In this document: positions 6,565 to 15,321 of the stretch, in pieces | How positions within the stretch are numbered: position 1 is the stretch's first letter | How the letters are laid out: every line of letters starts with the position of its first letter | NCBI RefSeq assembly: GCF_937958065.1 | Contig: NZ_CALFXI010000115.1 | Span: 1 to 53,105, forward strand | DNA: 53,105 nt | Direction of reading: 5' to 3' | Source: an uncultured Steroidobacter sp. | GTDB lineage: Bacteria; Pseudomonadota; Gammaproteobacteria; Steroidobacterales; Steroidobacteraceae | The notes under the pieces: generated by a model | Told to the model about the DNA's origin: nothing | Database searches by the model: none | The model's input: only the letters and a program-made list of their open reading frames with translations | Made by a program: the position numbers and the translations under genes

Positions 6565-9438
6565 TTACATCCGGAAGCGCGCCCCCAACGCGTAACGGCG
6601 CCCATAGGCGAACACGTCCAGCAGCTGGTTGTCAAAGCGGCCGTGCGTGCTCATCGTCTCGTTCGTGACGTTCAACGCCTCGAAGAACACGTTGAGCTGA
6701 TCGGTGAGCTGATAGCTGGTGCTCAGGTCGATCTGCAGGCTCGAATTGACGAAGGTCGGCTCGGCGCCGAACGCACCGGTGTTCTGGTTCTGACCGAACT
6801 GCAACAGGTATTCGTCGCGCCAGTTGGCGGCGACGCGCACCTCGAAGCCGTTCCTGTCGTAGAAGCCGACGAAGTTCGCCGAGTCCGCCAGACCGGTCAC
6901 CGCGAAACCGCTCTGCGAGATGTCGTAGCGGTTGTACGGCTTGTCCGTGTCCACCAGCGTGATGTTGGCGTTGAAGCCGAAGCCCGTATCGCCGAACACG
7001 TGCTGCCAGGCCAGCTCGAAGCCGTCCACCGTGGCATCAGGCCCGTTGACTCGCTGCGCGACCGTGTACACCGCCGGCTGGCCGGTGCTCGGGTCGATCA
7101 CGTCATTGATGGTCTGACGCTGCGTGCCCTGCACGATGAAGTTGGTCACATCCTTGATGAAGTAATTGATCGACGCATACGAGTTCTGCTGGTAGTACCA
7201 CTCGACCGCGAAGTCGAAGTTATCCGACAGATACGGCTTGAGCGCCGGGTTGCCGCCATCGGCGGTCAACGCGCCGATACGCGGCAACGCGCCCACGTTC
7301 AGCACCGGCGTCAGGAAGTTGATCGCCGGCCGGGTCAAGGTCCGCGACGCGCTGAAGCGCGCATGAATCTCGGGCGTCACCTCGAGCTTCATATCCATGC
7401 TCGGCAAGAGATAGGAGTATTTGCTCTTGGTCGAGATGGATTGAGCGTCGGTGTACGTGGTCGAGAGCAGCGTCGGGTCGGCTTCGCTCACGGTCAACAG
7501 AACCGGCAAGCGGCCGATACCGGCGGAAGTCACGTCGGTACGCTCGTTGCGCACGCCGGCACTGAAATGGAACGGACGACCGGCGACTTCGACCTCGAAG
7601 GCCGCACGCACGAACGCCGACCACGTCTTCTCGGTGATGTCCTGGAAGGTGCCGGGATCGAGCGCCAGATCGAGGCTGCCAGTGTACGTGCACAAGCCCA
7701 CGTTGGGAGCGTTCTCCTGGTCACAACCGCCGTAGTTGAACCCGGGGATATTGGTCTGCCACGGATTGCCCAGACCTTCCAGATACCCATACAACCCGCG
7801 TGGGTCGTACATGAGCAGTTGCGAGGGCAACGCGCCGCCGCCGGAGAAGCCTGGAATGAAGCCGCCCGTTCCAATCGTGCCTCGATACAGGCTGGTCGGA
7901 ACGATCACGCCAGAGCTGCGTCCGGAAGGCGCGCCGTAGCCGGACCAGGCCTGCCAGAAGTTGTTGGTGAACGTATTGCTCTGCTGCAGCTGGAAGTTGT
8001 CGTTCACATAGGAGGTGCCGACATCGAGCCGCACGCCGTCCTGCTGCCAGGTCGCCGTGATGCGCGCCTGCTTGAGCTCATCGGAGTTCTTCTGCGCCTG
8101 GCGCACCAGCACGTGCGAACCGATGATGGACGGATCGAGATAGCGCGCTCGATCGCCGTTCGGACCGAACGTGGTCATCTGCGGCAGGGTGTTGCTGCTG
8201 TCGCCCAGCACGCGCACGCCCATGGCCGTGCCCAGGTCGCCGCCATAGCCGATATTGGCGTTGTCGACGCCCTCGCCGTTCGGGTTCTGCTCGCTCTTGG
8301 CATACGAGGCGTCGATGTCGAACGACAGGTTGTCGGAGGCATCGAGCTTCAGATTGATGCCGATCTGATTGGTCTCGCGCACTTGGGTCGTGAGGCCGGC
8401 GTTCAGATCCATCGGCGTGCCCGCCTGGACGAAATCGACCACCGTGCCGTTGTCGTCCATCTGCACGTTGCGCAGATCGTTCAGTCCGAACCAGAGCGCG
8501 AAGCCATAGGTCTCGGTGACCAGCTTCTGGCGCGAATAGTTGTCGTCGACGGTGAGCAGCACGCGATCCGACGGACGCCACTGGAAAGCGATGCGGCCGT
8601 CGATTCGCTCATCGCTCACTTGCGACTGTTCGGCGCCGTACTGCTGCTGCCACCAACCCACTACACTCTTGTCGTCGAGCTGGTCCTCGGTGCAAGTCGG
8701 GGTCATCTGACAGGGCGCGAACTCGCTGCCCACCCAGCCGGAGACGAACACTCGATTGGTGTCGGTGGTGCGCTCGGTATAGATCACGTCGGCCAGGACG
8801 CCGAAGGTGTCGTCCGCGAAGGTATTGCTGAACAACACGCCCGCCGTGGGCTTGATGTCGCCCGCCTCGTCCTGCATCGAGCCCGAGGCACTGGTGACGA
8901 AGCGCGGTCCCGGCTGGTCGAACGGCTTTGGAAACATCACGTTGACCGTGGCACCGATGGAGCTCGCGGACAGAGTGATATCCGGCGTCTTCATCACGCT
9001 CAATGCGCCGACGAAGTCGGCTCCGACCGTGCTGAAATCGACCGAGCGTCCGCCGGCTGCCGTCGAAATGCGGCGGCCGTCGTACAGAGTTTCGTTGAAG
9101 TCACCGCCGAAGCCACGCACCGTGATACCCGTCGGCTCGCCTCGCGTGCCGGCGCGCTGGATCGACACGCCCGGCACTCGTTGCAAAGAAGCCGCAACGT
9201 TCGAGTCGGGGAACTTGCCGATGTCCTCGGATGAAATCACGTCGACCACACCGGTCGCCTCGCGCTTCATGTCCAGGTTCCGCTGCAAGGACTCCCTGAT
9301 ACCGGTAACAACAACTTCCTCAAGTTCACTGGTATTACTGGGCGCAGACGAACTCTGTTGCGCCTCAGCTGGCATCGCGCTTGCTAGCGCTACCAAAATT
9401 GCGGCGCGTAAAACGCCATTCCTGGTCATCGACTGCAT
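6565..9438 (-). CDS. TonB-dependent receptor (carbohydrate-locus type)
   Basis: An outer-membrane receptor of 957 residues. It has a signal peptide ending near PAEAQQ, a TonB-box-like stretch EEVVVTG, a plug domain (DIGKFPDSNVAASLQRVPGV, ITVRGFGGDFNETLYDGR) and a long beta-barrel ending ALGARFRM. Motifs of this kind are seen in the large receptors of proteobacterial polysaccharide-utilisation loci, which import oligosaccharides using TonB energy. AGGGGGA about eight bases upstream supports the ATG at 9438. It is the first gene of the minus-strand operon running to the left edge, with a plausible promoter at 9494-9521. The ligand is not deducible; the esterases and GH3 downstream suggest acylated plant oligosaccharides. 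Confidence 0.93.
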   Translation of the reverse strand: MQSMTRNGVLRAAILVALASAMPAEAQQSSSAPSNTSELEEVVVTGIRESLQRNLDMKREATGVVDVISSEDIGKFPDSNVAASLQRVPGVSIQRAGTRGEPTGITVRGFGGDFNETLYDGRRISTAAGGRSVDFSTVGADFVGALSVMKTPDITLSASSIGATVNVMFPKPFDQPGPRFVTSASGSMQDEAGDIKPTAGVLFSNTFADDTFGVLADVIYTERTTDTNRVFVSGWVGSEFAPCQMTPTCTEDQLDDKSVVGWWQQQYGAEQSQVSDERIDGRIAFQWRPSDRVLLTVDDNYSRQKLVTETYGFALWFGLNDLRNVQMDDNGTVVDFVQAGTPMDLNAGLTTQVRETNQIGINLKLDASDNLSFDIDASYAKSEQNPNGEGVDNANIGYGGDLGTAMGVRVLGDSSNTLPQMTTFGPNGDRARYLDPSIIGSHVLVRQAQKNSDELKQARITATWQQDGVRLDVGTSYVNDNFQLQQSNTFTNNFWQAWSGYGAPSGRSSGVIVPTSLYRGTIGTGGFIPGFSGGGALPSQLLMYDPRGLYGYLEGLGNPWQTNIPGFNYGGCDQENAPNVGLCTYTGSLDLALDPGTFQDITEKTWSAFVRAAFEVEVAGRPFHFSAGVRNERTDVTSAGIGRLPVLLTVSEADPTLLSTTYTDAQSISTKSKYSYLLPSMDMKLEVTPEIHARFSASRTLTRPAINFLTPVLNVGALPRIGALTADGGNPALKPYLSDNFDFAVEWYYQQNSYASINYFIKDVTNFIVQGTQRQTINDVIDPSTGQPAVYTVAQRVNGPDATVDGFELAWQHVFGDTGFGFNANITLVDTDKPYNRYDISQSGFAVTGLADSANFVGFYDRNGFEVRVAANWRDEYLLQFGQNQNTGAFGAEPTFVNSSLQIDLSTSYQLTDQLNVFFEALNVTNETMSTHGRFDNQLLDVFAYGRRYALGARFRM

Positions 9439-9493
9439 TGATTATTCCCCCTTTGAAGTCCCACCCTGTTTGGCGGGTGTGGTCAATTGCGTA

Positions 9494-9521
9494 CTTATCA
9501 CCACGACAGCAGACGCGTCAA
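9494..9521 (-). promoter_or_regulatory. Candidate sigma-70 promoter of the receptor operon
   Basis: Read on the minus strand, TTGACG (9516-9521) is followed after 16 bases by GATAAG (9494-9499). These resemble -35 and -10 boxes and would give a leader of about 50 bases before the ATG at 9438. Prediction by pattern only. Confidence 0.4.
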
Positions 9522-9915
9522 TACATGCACCGATCGATCAACTATTTTCGAAATGCCGGGACGCCGGTCGCGCGGGTCGAGCGAAAGGTTTCGGTCGCCG
9601 CGCGGGCTGCGCTCGACAAGAAAGATCCGCAGGAAGCCGTTTCACGACCGGACATAAGCTTCGCGGCTGCCGGCTCGAAAGAAATGTTCGAGCGCGAACC
9701 GCGTCTCGAAATGGTTGCAGCCGCGCCATAACGGACCGGCGCACCGCCCGATTCCGGCGGATCCAGAGACAGTTGCGCAACCAAAACGGCCCCGAACACG
9801 ACGCCCCCTGCTGCCGTTCCCTGTCCTTCCGCGCCCCCTTGGACGGATCGGAGTGCACGGCTGATGTTGTCACTCTCTCCGACCGACGATACACCCTTTC
9901 ACAAGTACAATCTAC

Positions 9916-9927
9916 TTCATTAATGAA
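9916..9927. promoter_or_regulatory. Perfect palindrome, candidate IclR operator
   Basis: TTCATTAATGAA is a perfect 12-base palindrome in otherwise GC-rich DNA, 66 bases before the IclR start codon and inside the divergent region. IclR-family proteins commonly bind short palindromes and autoregulate, so this is a reasonable operator candidate. No second copy was noticed in the window. Confidence 0.4.
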
Positions 9928-9993
9928 ATGCACCCCGAAGCGTGCCGGAGGGGATGCGGTAACCGGTGGCAGACGCTGATCTATACTCGGCTG

Positions 9994-10749
9994 ATGAGCG
10001 CCACTGAAAACAAACCACGCAAATACAGCGCGCCCGCCCTCGAGAAGGGTCTCGACGTGATCGAGCTGCTGGCCGCGCGCGGCGGACCTCTGACCATGTC
10101 ACAGATGGCCGCCGAGCTCGGCCGTTCGGTGGGCGAAGTTTTCCGCATGATCGAAGCGTTGATACGTCGCGGCTATATCGCGGACGCCGAGTCCGGCGAA
10201 GGGCTGGAGCTTACCGACAAGTTGTTCGCTCTCGCGCTGGCGCGCGCACCGACCAGGAATCTGCTCGAACATGCATTGCCGGAGATGACGAAGCTGACGC
10301 GCGCGATCGGCCAATCCTGCCATCTCGCGGTCGCGAGCGACGAGCAGATGGTCGTCATTGCGCGCGTCGAAGCGCCGGGCAATGAAGGATACTCGGTGCG
10401 AGTCGGCAATCGCCGGCCACTGGTTGCGTCGACTTCGGGGCTGGTGCTCTATGCATTTCAGCCTCCAGAGATTCGAGCGGAGTGGCGCGCCCGCCTTGCC
10501 CGTACGGTGAGCGGCAGTGCGTGGAAAGCATTCGAAGCGCGGGCCGCAACGGCGCGAACCCGAAAACACGTTCGAGCAGACAGTGATGTCACGCGACACA
10601 TCATCGATCTGTCGGCACCCATCATGTCCCCTCAGGGCGTTGCGGCAGCACTGACCTGCCCATACATCGAAACGCCCAAGGCGCGTCCCATCAAAGACAC
10701 CATCGCCGCCATCCGGCGCGCGGCAAATGAGATTGCCGCGAAGCTGTGA
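9994..10749 (+). CDS. IclR-family transcriptional regulator
   Basis: A protein of 251 residues with an N-terminal winged helix-turn-helix (ALEKGLDVIELLAARGGPLTMSQMAAELGRSVGEVFRMIEAL, about residues 13-60) and a C-terminal IclR effector domain (SCHLAVASDEQMVVIARVE, STSGLVLYAF, a late SPQGVAAALTCPY). Such proteins bind small aromatic or sugar-derived effectors and repress or activate adjacent catabolic operons. The ATG at 9994 is chosen because the helix-turn-helix begins shortly after it; the frame extends back to 9928 without family similarity. It is divergent from the TonB/esterase/GH3 operon and is the likely local regulator of it. Confidence 0.9.
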   Translation: MSATENKPRKYSAPALEKGLDVIELLAARGGPLTMSQMAAELGRSVGEVFRMIEALIRRGYIADAESGEGLELTDKLFALALARAPTRNLLEHALPEMTKLTRAIGQSCHLAVASDEQMVVIARVEAPGNEGYSVRVGNRRPLVASTSGLVLYAFQPPEIRAEWRARLARTVSGSAWKAFEARAATARTRKHVRADSDVTRHIIDLSAPIMSPQGVAAALTCPYIETPKARPIKDTIAAIRRAANEIAAKL

Positions 10750-10768
10750 CTCGCATGCCGATTTAATA

Positions 10769-10804
10769 GTGCAAACCGTTTTATAGCTGATATATAGTTT
10801 GCAC
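10769..10804. promoter_or_regulatory. Inverted repeat upstream of the GntR gene, candidate operator
   Basis: GTGCAAAC (10769-10776) and GTTTGCAC (10797-10804) are perfect eight-base arms separated by 20 AT-rich bases, about 50 bases before the GntR start. No T-run follows, so it is not a normal terminator for the IclR gene. It fits an autoregulatory operator or a pair of half-sites. Confidence 0.4.
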
Positions 10805-10853
10805 GCGCCAGTGACCACCGGCGCTTCAGTCCACTTACGACTTTCACACTGTC

Positions 10854-11684
10854 ATGCGCAGTCCTCGAAGAGCCGAGGCATCACAGCCTCAGTGGGCGGT
10901 TCCGCTGTCAGACCTCGCCGGGTCGATGCATGCCGCCACTCCGGGTTCCTCCGTTCACAGAAGAATCGCGGGCGAGCTGGGCTCGTCCATCCTGTGCGGC
11001 CGACGAGCCGTCGGTTCGCTGCTGCCGAAGGAAATGGATGCGACCGTCGACTTCGGCGTATCGCGCTCCGCGTATCGAGAGGCGGTGCGCATGCTGGTCG
11101 CCAAGGGACTGGTGGAGAGCCGGCCTCACCGTGGCACGCACGTAACCGATCGACGGCACTGGCAGATCCTCGATCCCGATGTCTTGCGCTGGGCCTTCAA
11201 CAGCGGACCCAGCCTGACTTTCATCCAGGAATTGTTCGAGCTCCGAGGCATCCTCGAACCGCACGCCGCCGAGCTCGCGGCGCGTCGCCGGACTCACAGA
11301 CAAATTACTTCCATGGGCCATGCGCTGGAAGAGATGGCGCGTCACGGACTCGCGTCCGCCGCCGGCCGGGCAGCCGATGAACGCTTTCACGAAGAGATCC
11401 TGGTAGCGACAGGCAACCAGGCCTTGATGACGCTGTCCGCGTCGATCTGTGCCGCCATTCACTGGACGACATATTTCAAGTACCGGCGTCAGGAGACGCC
11501 GCGTGACGCAATTCCCGATCACAGGAAACTCTACGCCGCCATCGTCGACGGCGATGCCGATCGCGCCGCCCGGGCCGCGCAAGATTTGATTCAGCTCGCG
11601 CTCCAAGATACTCGCGCGTCGCTCGGCAGCGATGCAAACAAAGCACGCTCCGCAGCGAAGAGCGGAAAAAAGCGAGGCGCCTGA
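10854..11684 (+). CDS. GntR-family (FadR/FCD subfamily) transcriptional regulator
   Basis: A protein of 276 residues with a winged helix-turn-helix at about residues 33-100 (SVHRRIAGELGSSILCGRR, LPKEMDATVDFGVSRSAYRE, LVAKGLVESRPHRGTHV) followed by an all-helical FCD effector domain (ELFELRGILEPHAAELAARR, DERFHEEILVATGN, DHRKLYAAIVDGDADRA). FCD regulators respond to organic or sugar acids, and the conserved Asp/His metal or ligand positions appear present. It has a basic C-terminal tail (AKSGKKRGA). It is convergent with the AsmA gene and may act on the neighbouring carbohydrate locus or on a distant sugar-acid pathway; the target is unknown. Confidence 0.88.
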   Translation: MRSPRRAEASQPQWAVPLSDLAGSMHAATPGSSVHRRIAGELGSSILCGRRAVGSLLPKEMDATVDFGVSRSAYREAVRMLVAKGLVESRPHRGTHVTDRRHWQILDPDVLRWAFNSGPSLTFIQELFELRGILEPHAAELAARRRTHRQITSMGHALEEMARHGLASAAGRAADERFHEEILVATGNQALMTLSASICAAIHWTTYFKYRRQETPRDAIPDHRKLYAAIVDGDADRAARAAQDLIQLALQDTRASLGSDANKARSAAKSGKKRGA

Positions 11685-11688
11685 GGAA

Positions 11689-13710
11689 TCAGGATCCCGA
11701 CTTTGCGTTGTCCAGCAACGCGCCGCAGTTCTCATGCTCCGCCAGACCCGGATCGACGAAGGCGATGATCGAGGCGATCGGAGTCAGTGCGACGCCGATC
11801 GCAGCAGCCACGGCGCCCTGCTTCGCCACCTTGCCGACATCCACGCCGATGCTGGGATCGCGCAAATGACCGTTGACCTCGACCGGAGTGCGCAGCCGGG
11901 CGATGCGCACTTTTTTCGGCTCGCCTTTGATGGAAAGATCGAGCTCCTCGGGCCCGAGACGAATTTCGCCATGCCCGGTGATGCGCACATCCTGCGTGTC
12001 GAAGACGACATTGTCGGCGCGCATCCTGCCCTCCTTCACTTCGAACTGAGCGACTCCGCAGCGAATCGCCGCTTTCTCGTCCTTGCCTTGCAACAGCAGC
12101 CCCAGGCCGCGGGCCACATTGATGCCGGTGAGCTCGGCAAGCGCGGCGTTGACCTGACCGCTCGGTAGAATCAGCGACACGCGTCCATTCGCACCCGCCA
12201 TCAGCGCGTGCACCGAATCGCCTCCGCCCTCGATGATGGCTCGTCCCTGGATCACGCCTTCCAACGGCGGCTGCGCGTCGGGCTGCTTGCCTTTCAACTG
12301 ATCGAGCTGCACATCCCTGATTCGAATATCCAACTGCGTCTCCGGAACTTCACCGCGCGCGTCGATGCGAGCGGTGCCACTCAGCTGACCCTGCGGCATC
12401 TCGAACTCGAATGGAGCGAGTGACAGCAGACCGTCATCGAGCTTCACGTGGAATGCCACCTTCTTGAACGGCACCGAGCCGGCGTCGATGGTGCCCGCCT
12501 GAAAGCGCACGTCTGCATCCATTGCGCGCACCCGATTCACCTGCAGATGAGACGTTGGAAACAGACGCGCGTTGGGATCTTTCGCCTTCGGCTTCGCTTC
12601 GGCGGTCGCCGCAGGCTTGGATGCCTCACCCGGCGCCTGCAACGATCCCGCAGTCGTGGGCTTCGAGCCCAAGCTCGCCGCCAGGTCGGCCAATCGCAGC
12701 TGTCGAGAGCGCAGATCTCCCGTAACCACCGGTCGCTTGCGCGACGCATCGACGGTGAGCTCGCCGGTGAGATCGCTTTGTCCGATCCTGCCCGCGAGCC
12801 TGGTCACTTTGAACATCTGAACATTCCGCTCGACATGCGCGGTGAGCTCGAATGGAGGCGTATTGGGCAGCGCGAGCTGTGTCAGGTAATAAAGGTCGGC
12901 CAGGTCGCCGCCTTTGGCATGGACATTCAGACCGAGCCGTCCCAGATCGAACGGTTTTTGCACGACGCCATCGGACTCGACGCGAATGTCCCCCGCCCGC
13001 ATTTCGAGCTTGAAGGGATACGGCTCGTCGGGATCCAGGTTGATCAGCGGCCCGCCGCCCACGTTCAGATTGAACGGTTGTTCGTTGATGCTGCCTTTGC
13101 CATCGATGCCAAAGGCAAACTTCTGCTGCTCGCCCATGGACTCACGCGCCTGCACGGTGCCATCGACTTTCAGCTTGAGGATTTCGTCTCGAATCGTGAG
13201 GCGGCCCGCTTCGATGAGAAAGTCGCGGATCACCGGAAGTTTGGGAGGTTCGCCCGCCGGTGCATTGCTCGGGCGCGTACTCTCGAATGTCCAATTCGCG
13301 CGCCCCTGGGCATCGCGATGCAAGTACACATCCGGCCGAACCAACTCGACGCGCGGCAGGATGACGTCTCCGACGAACAACGGCAGCAGTTTTACCTGCA
13401 CCGCGATCCGCTCGACGCGCAGCATCGGGCGCTCCGGCTCCCACGGCGGATTGCCGACAGTGAGTCCCTCGACGCTTGCCCGGGGCGTGAGCGACAAAAC
13501 ATGCACGTCCAGCGCCCCTTCGATCTTCACCGGACGGCCGGAGCGCTCGCTGGCCATGCGCTCGATCGGCCCCTTGAGCCAGTTCCAGTCGGCGAAGGCC
13601 AGCAGCAGCACCAACACAACGAGGAGTCCGCCGAGGCCGATGGCAGTCCACTTCAGCACTGCTCGCCAGCTCGGTGCCCTCAGACGACGCTTAGGGACGT
13701 TGGCATGCAT
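11689..13710 (-). CDS. AsmA-family membrane-anchored protein
   Basis: A protein of 673 residues. A basic N-terminus is followed by one transmembrane helix (WTAIGLGGLLVVLVLLLAF, about residues 21-40), the AsmA N-terminal signature (NWLKGPIERMASERSGRPVKI), a low-complexity Ala/Lys/Pro linker near the middle and an AsmA C-terminal domain (GRVSLILPSGQVNAALAELTG, VFDTQDVRITGHGEI). AsmA-like proteins are inner-membrane-anchored with a long periplasmic beta-rich part and are implicated in outer-membrane lipid homeostasis. It is a single gene, convergent with the GntR regulator and divergent from the small exported protein at 13850. Confidence 0.88.
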   Translation of the reverse strand: MHANVPKRRLRAPSWRAVLKWTAIGLGGLLVVLVLLLAFADWNWLKGPIERMASERSGRPVKIEGALDVHVLSLTPRASVEGLTVGNPPWEPERPMLRVERIAVQVKLLPLFVGDVILPRVELVRPDVYLHRDAQGRANWTFESTRPSNAPAGEPPKLPVIRDFLIEAGRLTIRDEILKLKVDGTVQARESMGEQQKFAFGIDGKGSINEQPFNLNVGGGPLINLDPDEPYPFKLEMRAGDIRVESDGVVQKPFDLGRLGLNVHAKGGDLADLYYLTQLALPNTPPFELTAHVERNVQMFKVTRLAGRIGQSDLTGELTVDASRKRPVVTGDLRSRQLRLADLAASLGSKPTTAGSLQAPGEASKPAATAEAKPKAKDPNARLFPTSHLQVNRVRAMDADVRFQAGTIDAGSVPFKKVAFHVKLDDGLLSLAPFEFEMPQGQLSGTARIDARGEVPETQLDIRIRDVQLDQLKGKQPDAQPPLEGVIQGRAIIEGGGDSVHALMAGANGRVSLILPSGQVNAALAELTGINVARGLGLLLQGKDEKAAIRCGVAQFEVKEGRMRADNVVFDTQDVRITGHGEIRLGPEELDLSIKGEPKKVRIARLRTPVEVNGHLRDPSIGVDVGKVAKQGAVAAAIGVALTPIASIIAFVDPGLAEHENCGALLDNAKSGS

Positions 13711-13849
13711 CTCCAGGCTCGTGTAACAGGTGCAGCGTGACTTCGTAACGATCGGGCAGCCCTCACCGTTCCTGCCCGGACCAACGGACCACTTGCTCGC
13801 AACCGATTAGTGCGTATCGTTCGGCCCGGTCCGTTGGGGAACATCGCGC

Positions 13850-14308
13850 ATGAATACCAAGACTTTACTGACTTGCTTGATCGCTCTGGCCGCCTCCGCC
13901 AGTGCGGCTGCCGCCGACCGCACGACACTCGCCAAAGAGGTGCGCGACGCCGAGCAGGCATTTGCGGCCACGATGGTGGCGCGGGATCACAGCGCCTTCA
14001 TGCGACATCTCGCGGAGGACGCCGTGTTCTTCGACGGTGAGAAAGCGATCCGAGGCAAAGCGGCGATCGCCGCTGCATGGAAGGGCTACTACGAGCGCCC
14101 GAATCCGCCGTTCTCCTGGACTCCCGAGAATGTGGAAGTGCTCGACACCGGTGAGCTCGCCTACAGCAGCGGCCCGGTGTTGGATCCCAGCGGCAAGCGG
14201 GTTGGAACGTTCAATTCAGTCTGGCGTCGCGAACCCGACGGCGCATGGCGCGTCGTGTTCGACAAGGCATGCAGCGCATGCGATTGCATGAAAACCCAGG
14301 GCGGGTGA
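13850..14308 (+). CDS. Exported SnoaL/DUF4440-like protein
   Basis: A protein of 152 residues with a signal peptide (MNTKTLLTCLIALAASASAA) and a DUF4440/NTF2-like fold: LAKEVRDAEQAFAATMVARD, FMRHLAEDAVFFDG, RGKAAIAAAWKGYY, VWRREPDGAWRVVFD. NTF2-like exported proteins of this sort are often of unknown function, sometimes ketosteroid-isomerase-like enzymes. Three cysteines near the C-terminus (CSACDC) are unusual and could form a disulphide or bind metal. It appears monocistronic, with GGGGA upstream of the ATG. Confidence 0.82.
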   Translation: MNTKTLLTCLIALAASASAAAADRTTLAKEVRDAEQAFAATMVARDHSAFMRHLAEDAVFFDGEKAIRGKAAIAAAWKGYYERPNPPFSWTPENVEVLDTGELAYSSGPVLDPSGKRVGTFNSVWRREPDGAWRVVFDKACSACDCMKTQGG

Positions 14309-14684
14309 ACGTCGCGCCTGATCCACGGCTACCTGAGCGCCAGCCTCGCTGATTGAGCACGCCCGGCTGGTCCGGGCGCGATGTAGTGCTACTCTCGGCA
14401 CCAGAGCGGCGGCCCGGTACCGAGATGAGCGCAGAGGATTCCACGACAAACCCGGCTAGCACGACCAGTAACCCTCCTGCCCTACGATCCTTCGAGCGGC
14501 CCGCTCGATCGCGCCGATCTGTTCCAGCTCGTCACCGCATGGAAGAACAAATCCGCGAGGCACAACAGTTGAATCGACGCGTCGAAATCCTCGTCGAAGG
14601 CGCAGCTGACAGCGACGCGAGCGCTCCCGTCATTCCACGATGCCCCAACGGTGGATCAGGCTCGTGCTCGACAGCGCCGTGAGC
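14309..14684. other. Intergenic region with no convincing gene
   Basis: A 376-base gap. A hairpin with seven-base arms (CGCCCGG/CCGGGCG, 14360-14378) lacks a T-run. A plus frame at 14353-14682 starts with TTG and contains only one suggestive segment, NRRVEILVEG, reminiscent of the end of an OmpA-like domain; a neighbouring frame over 14483-14572 also reads sensibly. It could be a decayed gene end, but I cannot support a gene. Confidence 0.45.
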
Positions 14685-15095
14685 TCACTTCACTCGCCGC
14701 GCAATTGCATCCCAGTCCTGCACGTTCCAGCGACGTAAAGTGCATTCCATGACACCGGCGACGACGGCCGGGTCCGCAGCGACGATGGACTGCGCAATCG
14801 CGTCGCTCTCTGCTTCGAACACCGCCGCGCCGCCATCGTCCGGAAAGCCGCCTGCCAGCCGCAGCTTTCCCTGCAAATGCAGCTGCAGAATGTAGCGCCC
14901 ATGCTCGCGCAACGGCTGCGACGCGGTCGGCTGCCCCTCGATCCAGGCGGGCCCTGGACGATAAATCGCGAGGTACAGATTCGACGCAGGCGCGGCCTTT
15001 TCTGCGCCGTGAGCGGCAAACGGCCGCAACAGGAATGCCGCTGCTCCGGCAAGCGACAGCCGGAATAACACTCTGCGCTCCATGATCTTATGCAT
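14685..15095 (-). CDS. Exported YciI-like (YCII domain) protein
   Basis: A small protein of 136 residues with an N-terminal signal (ERRVLFRLSLAGAAAFLLRP) followed by a ferredoxin-like YCII domain: LYLAIYRPGPAWIEGQP, LREHGRYILQLHLQGKLRLAGGF, FEAESDAIAQSIVAADPAVVAG. YciI-type domains are dimeric alpha/beta folds with a conserved His/Asp pair, and most are functionally uncharacterised. The H of REHGRYI is the likely family histidine. The start could also be the ATG at 15083 (MERR). It diverges from the carrier at 15322. Confidence 0.8.
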   Translation of the reverse strand: MHKIMERRVLFRLSLAGAAAFLLRPFAAHGAEKAAPASNLYLAIYRPGPAWIEGQPTASQPLREHGRYILQLHLQGKLRLAGGFPDDGGAAVFEAESDAIAQSIVAADPAVVAGVMECTLRRWNVQDWDAIARRVK

Positions 15096-15321
15096 GTGCC
15101 TGCGCCGTCCTCACTGACTGCCGGCAATACTGCATCGTTCGGCGCAGCCGCGAAAGTGGCAGAATCGACAATATCATGGTGAAAACAGACAGCCCGGCGG
15201 CCATCGGCAGCCTCGCTTGCGAGGGTTGTTCGGCATGGCTCACCGCCGGATCGATCGAGCGGTTCGAGATCGCGAACGCAGCTCGTGCGGCCAACGAAGG
15301 CCGGCGCGGAGTGCTTTGCTC

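Larger units (their letters stand above)
9439..9993. other. Divergent intergenic region, TonB receptor / IclR regulator
   Basis: This 555-base stretch lies between divergent genes. It holds the candidate receptor promoter (9494-9521) and, near the right end, an AT-rich block with a perfect palindrome at 9916-9927. Short open frames on both strands (for example minus 9542-9799) show no recognisable family, signal or ribosome site, and I do not accept them as genes. About 300 bases in the middle show nothing I can name. Confidence 0.6.

Noticed and set aside
6643..9234. Long open frame on the plus strand opposite the first TonB receptor
   Set aside because: It mirrors the receptor gene exactly, is extremely rich in Arg/His/Ala/Val and has no family motif. 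Such frames arise from GC-rich codon bias; the receptor on the other strand explains the sequence.
9542..9799. Minus-strand 85-codon frame between the receptor and IclR genes
   Set aside because: No recognisable fold, no ribosome site, and a plausible divergent regulatory region explains the gap.
14353..14682. TTG-started frame with an OmpA-like scrap (NRRVEILVEG)
   Set aside because: The single segment is too short, the N-terminal half is low-complexity and there is no signal peptide or ribosome site. A decayed gene end is possible but not supportable.
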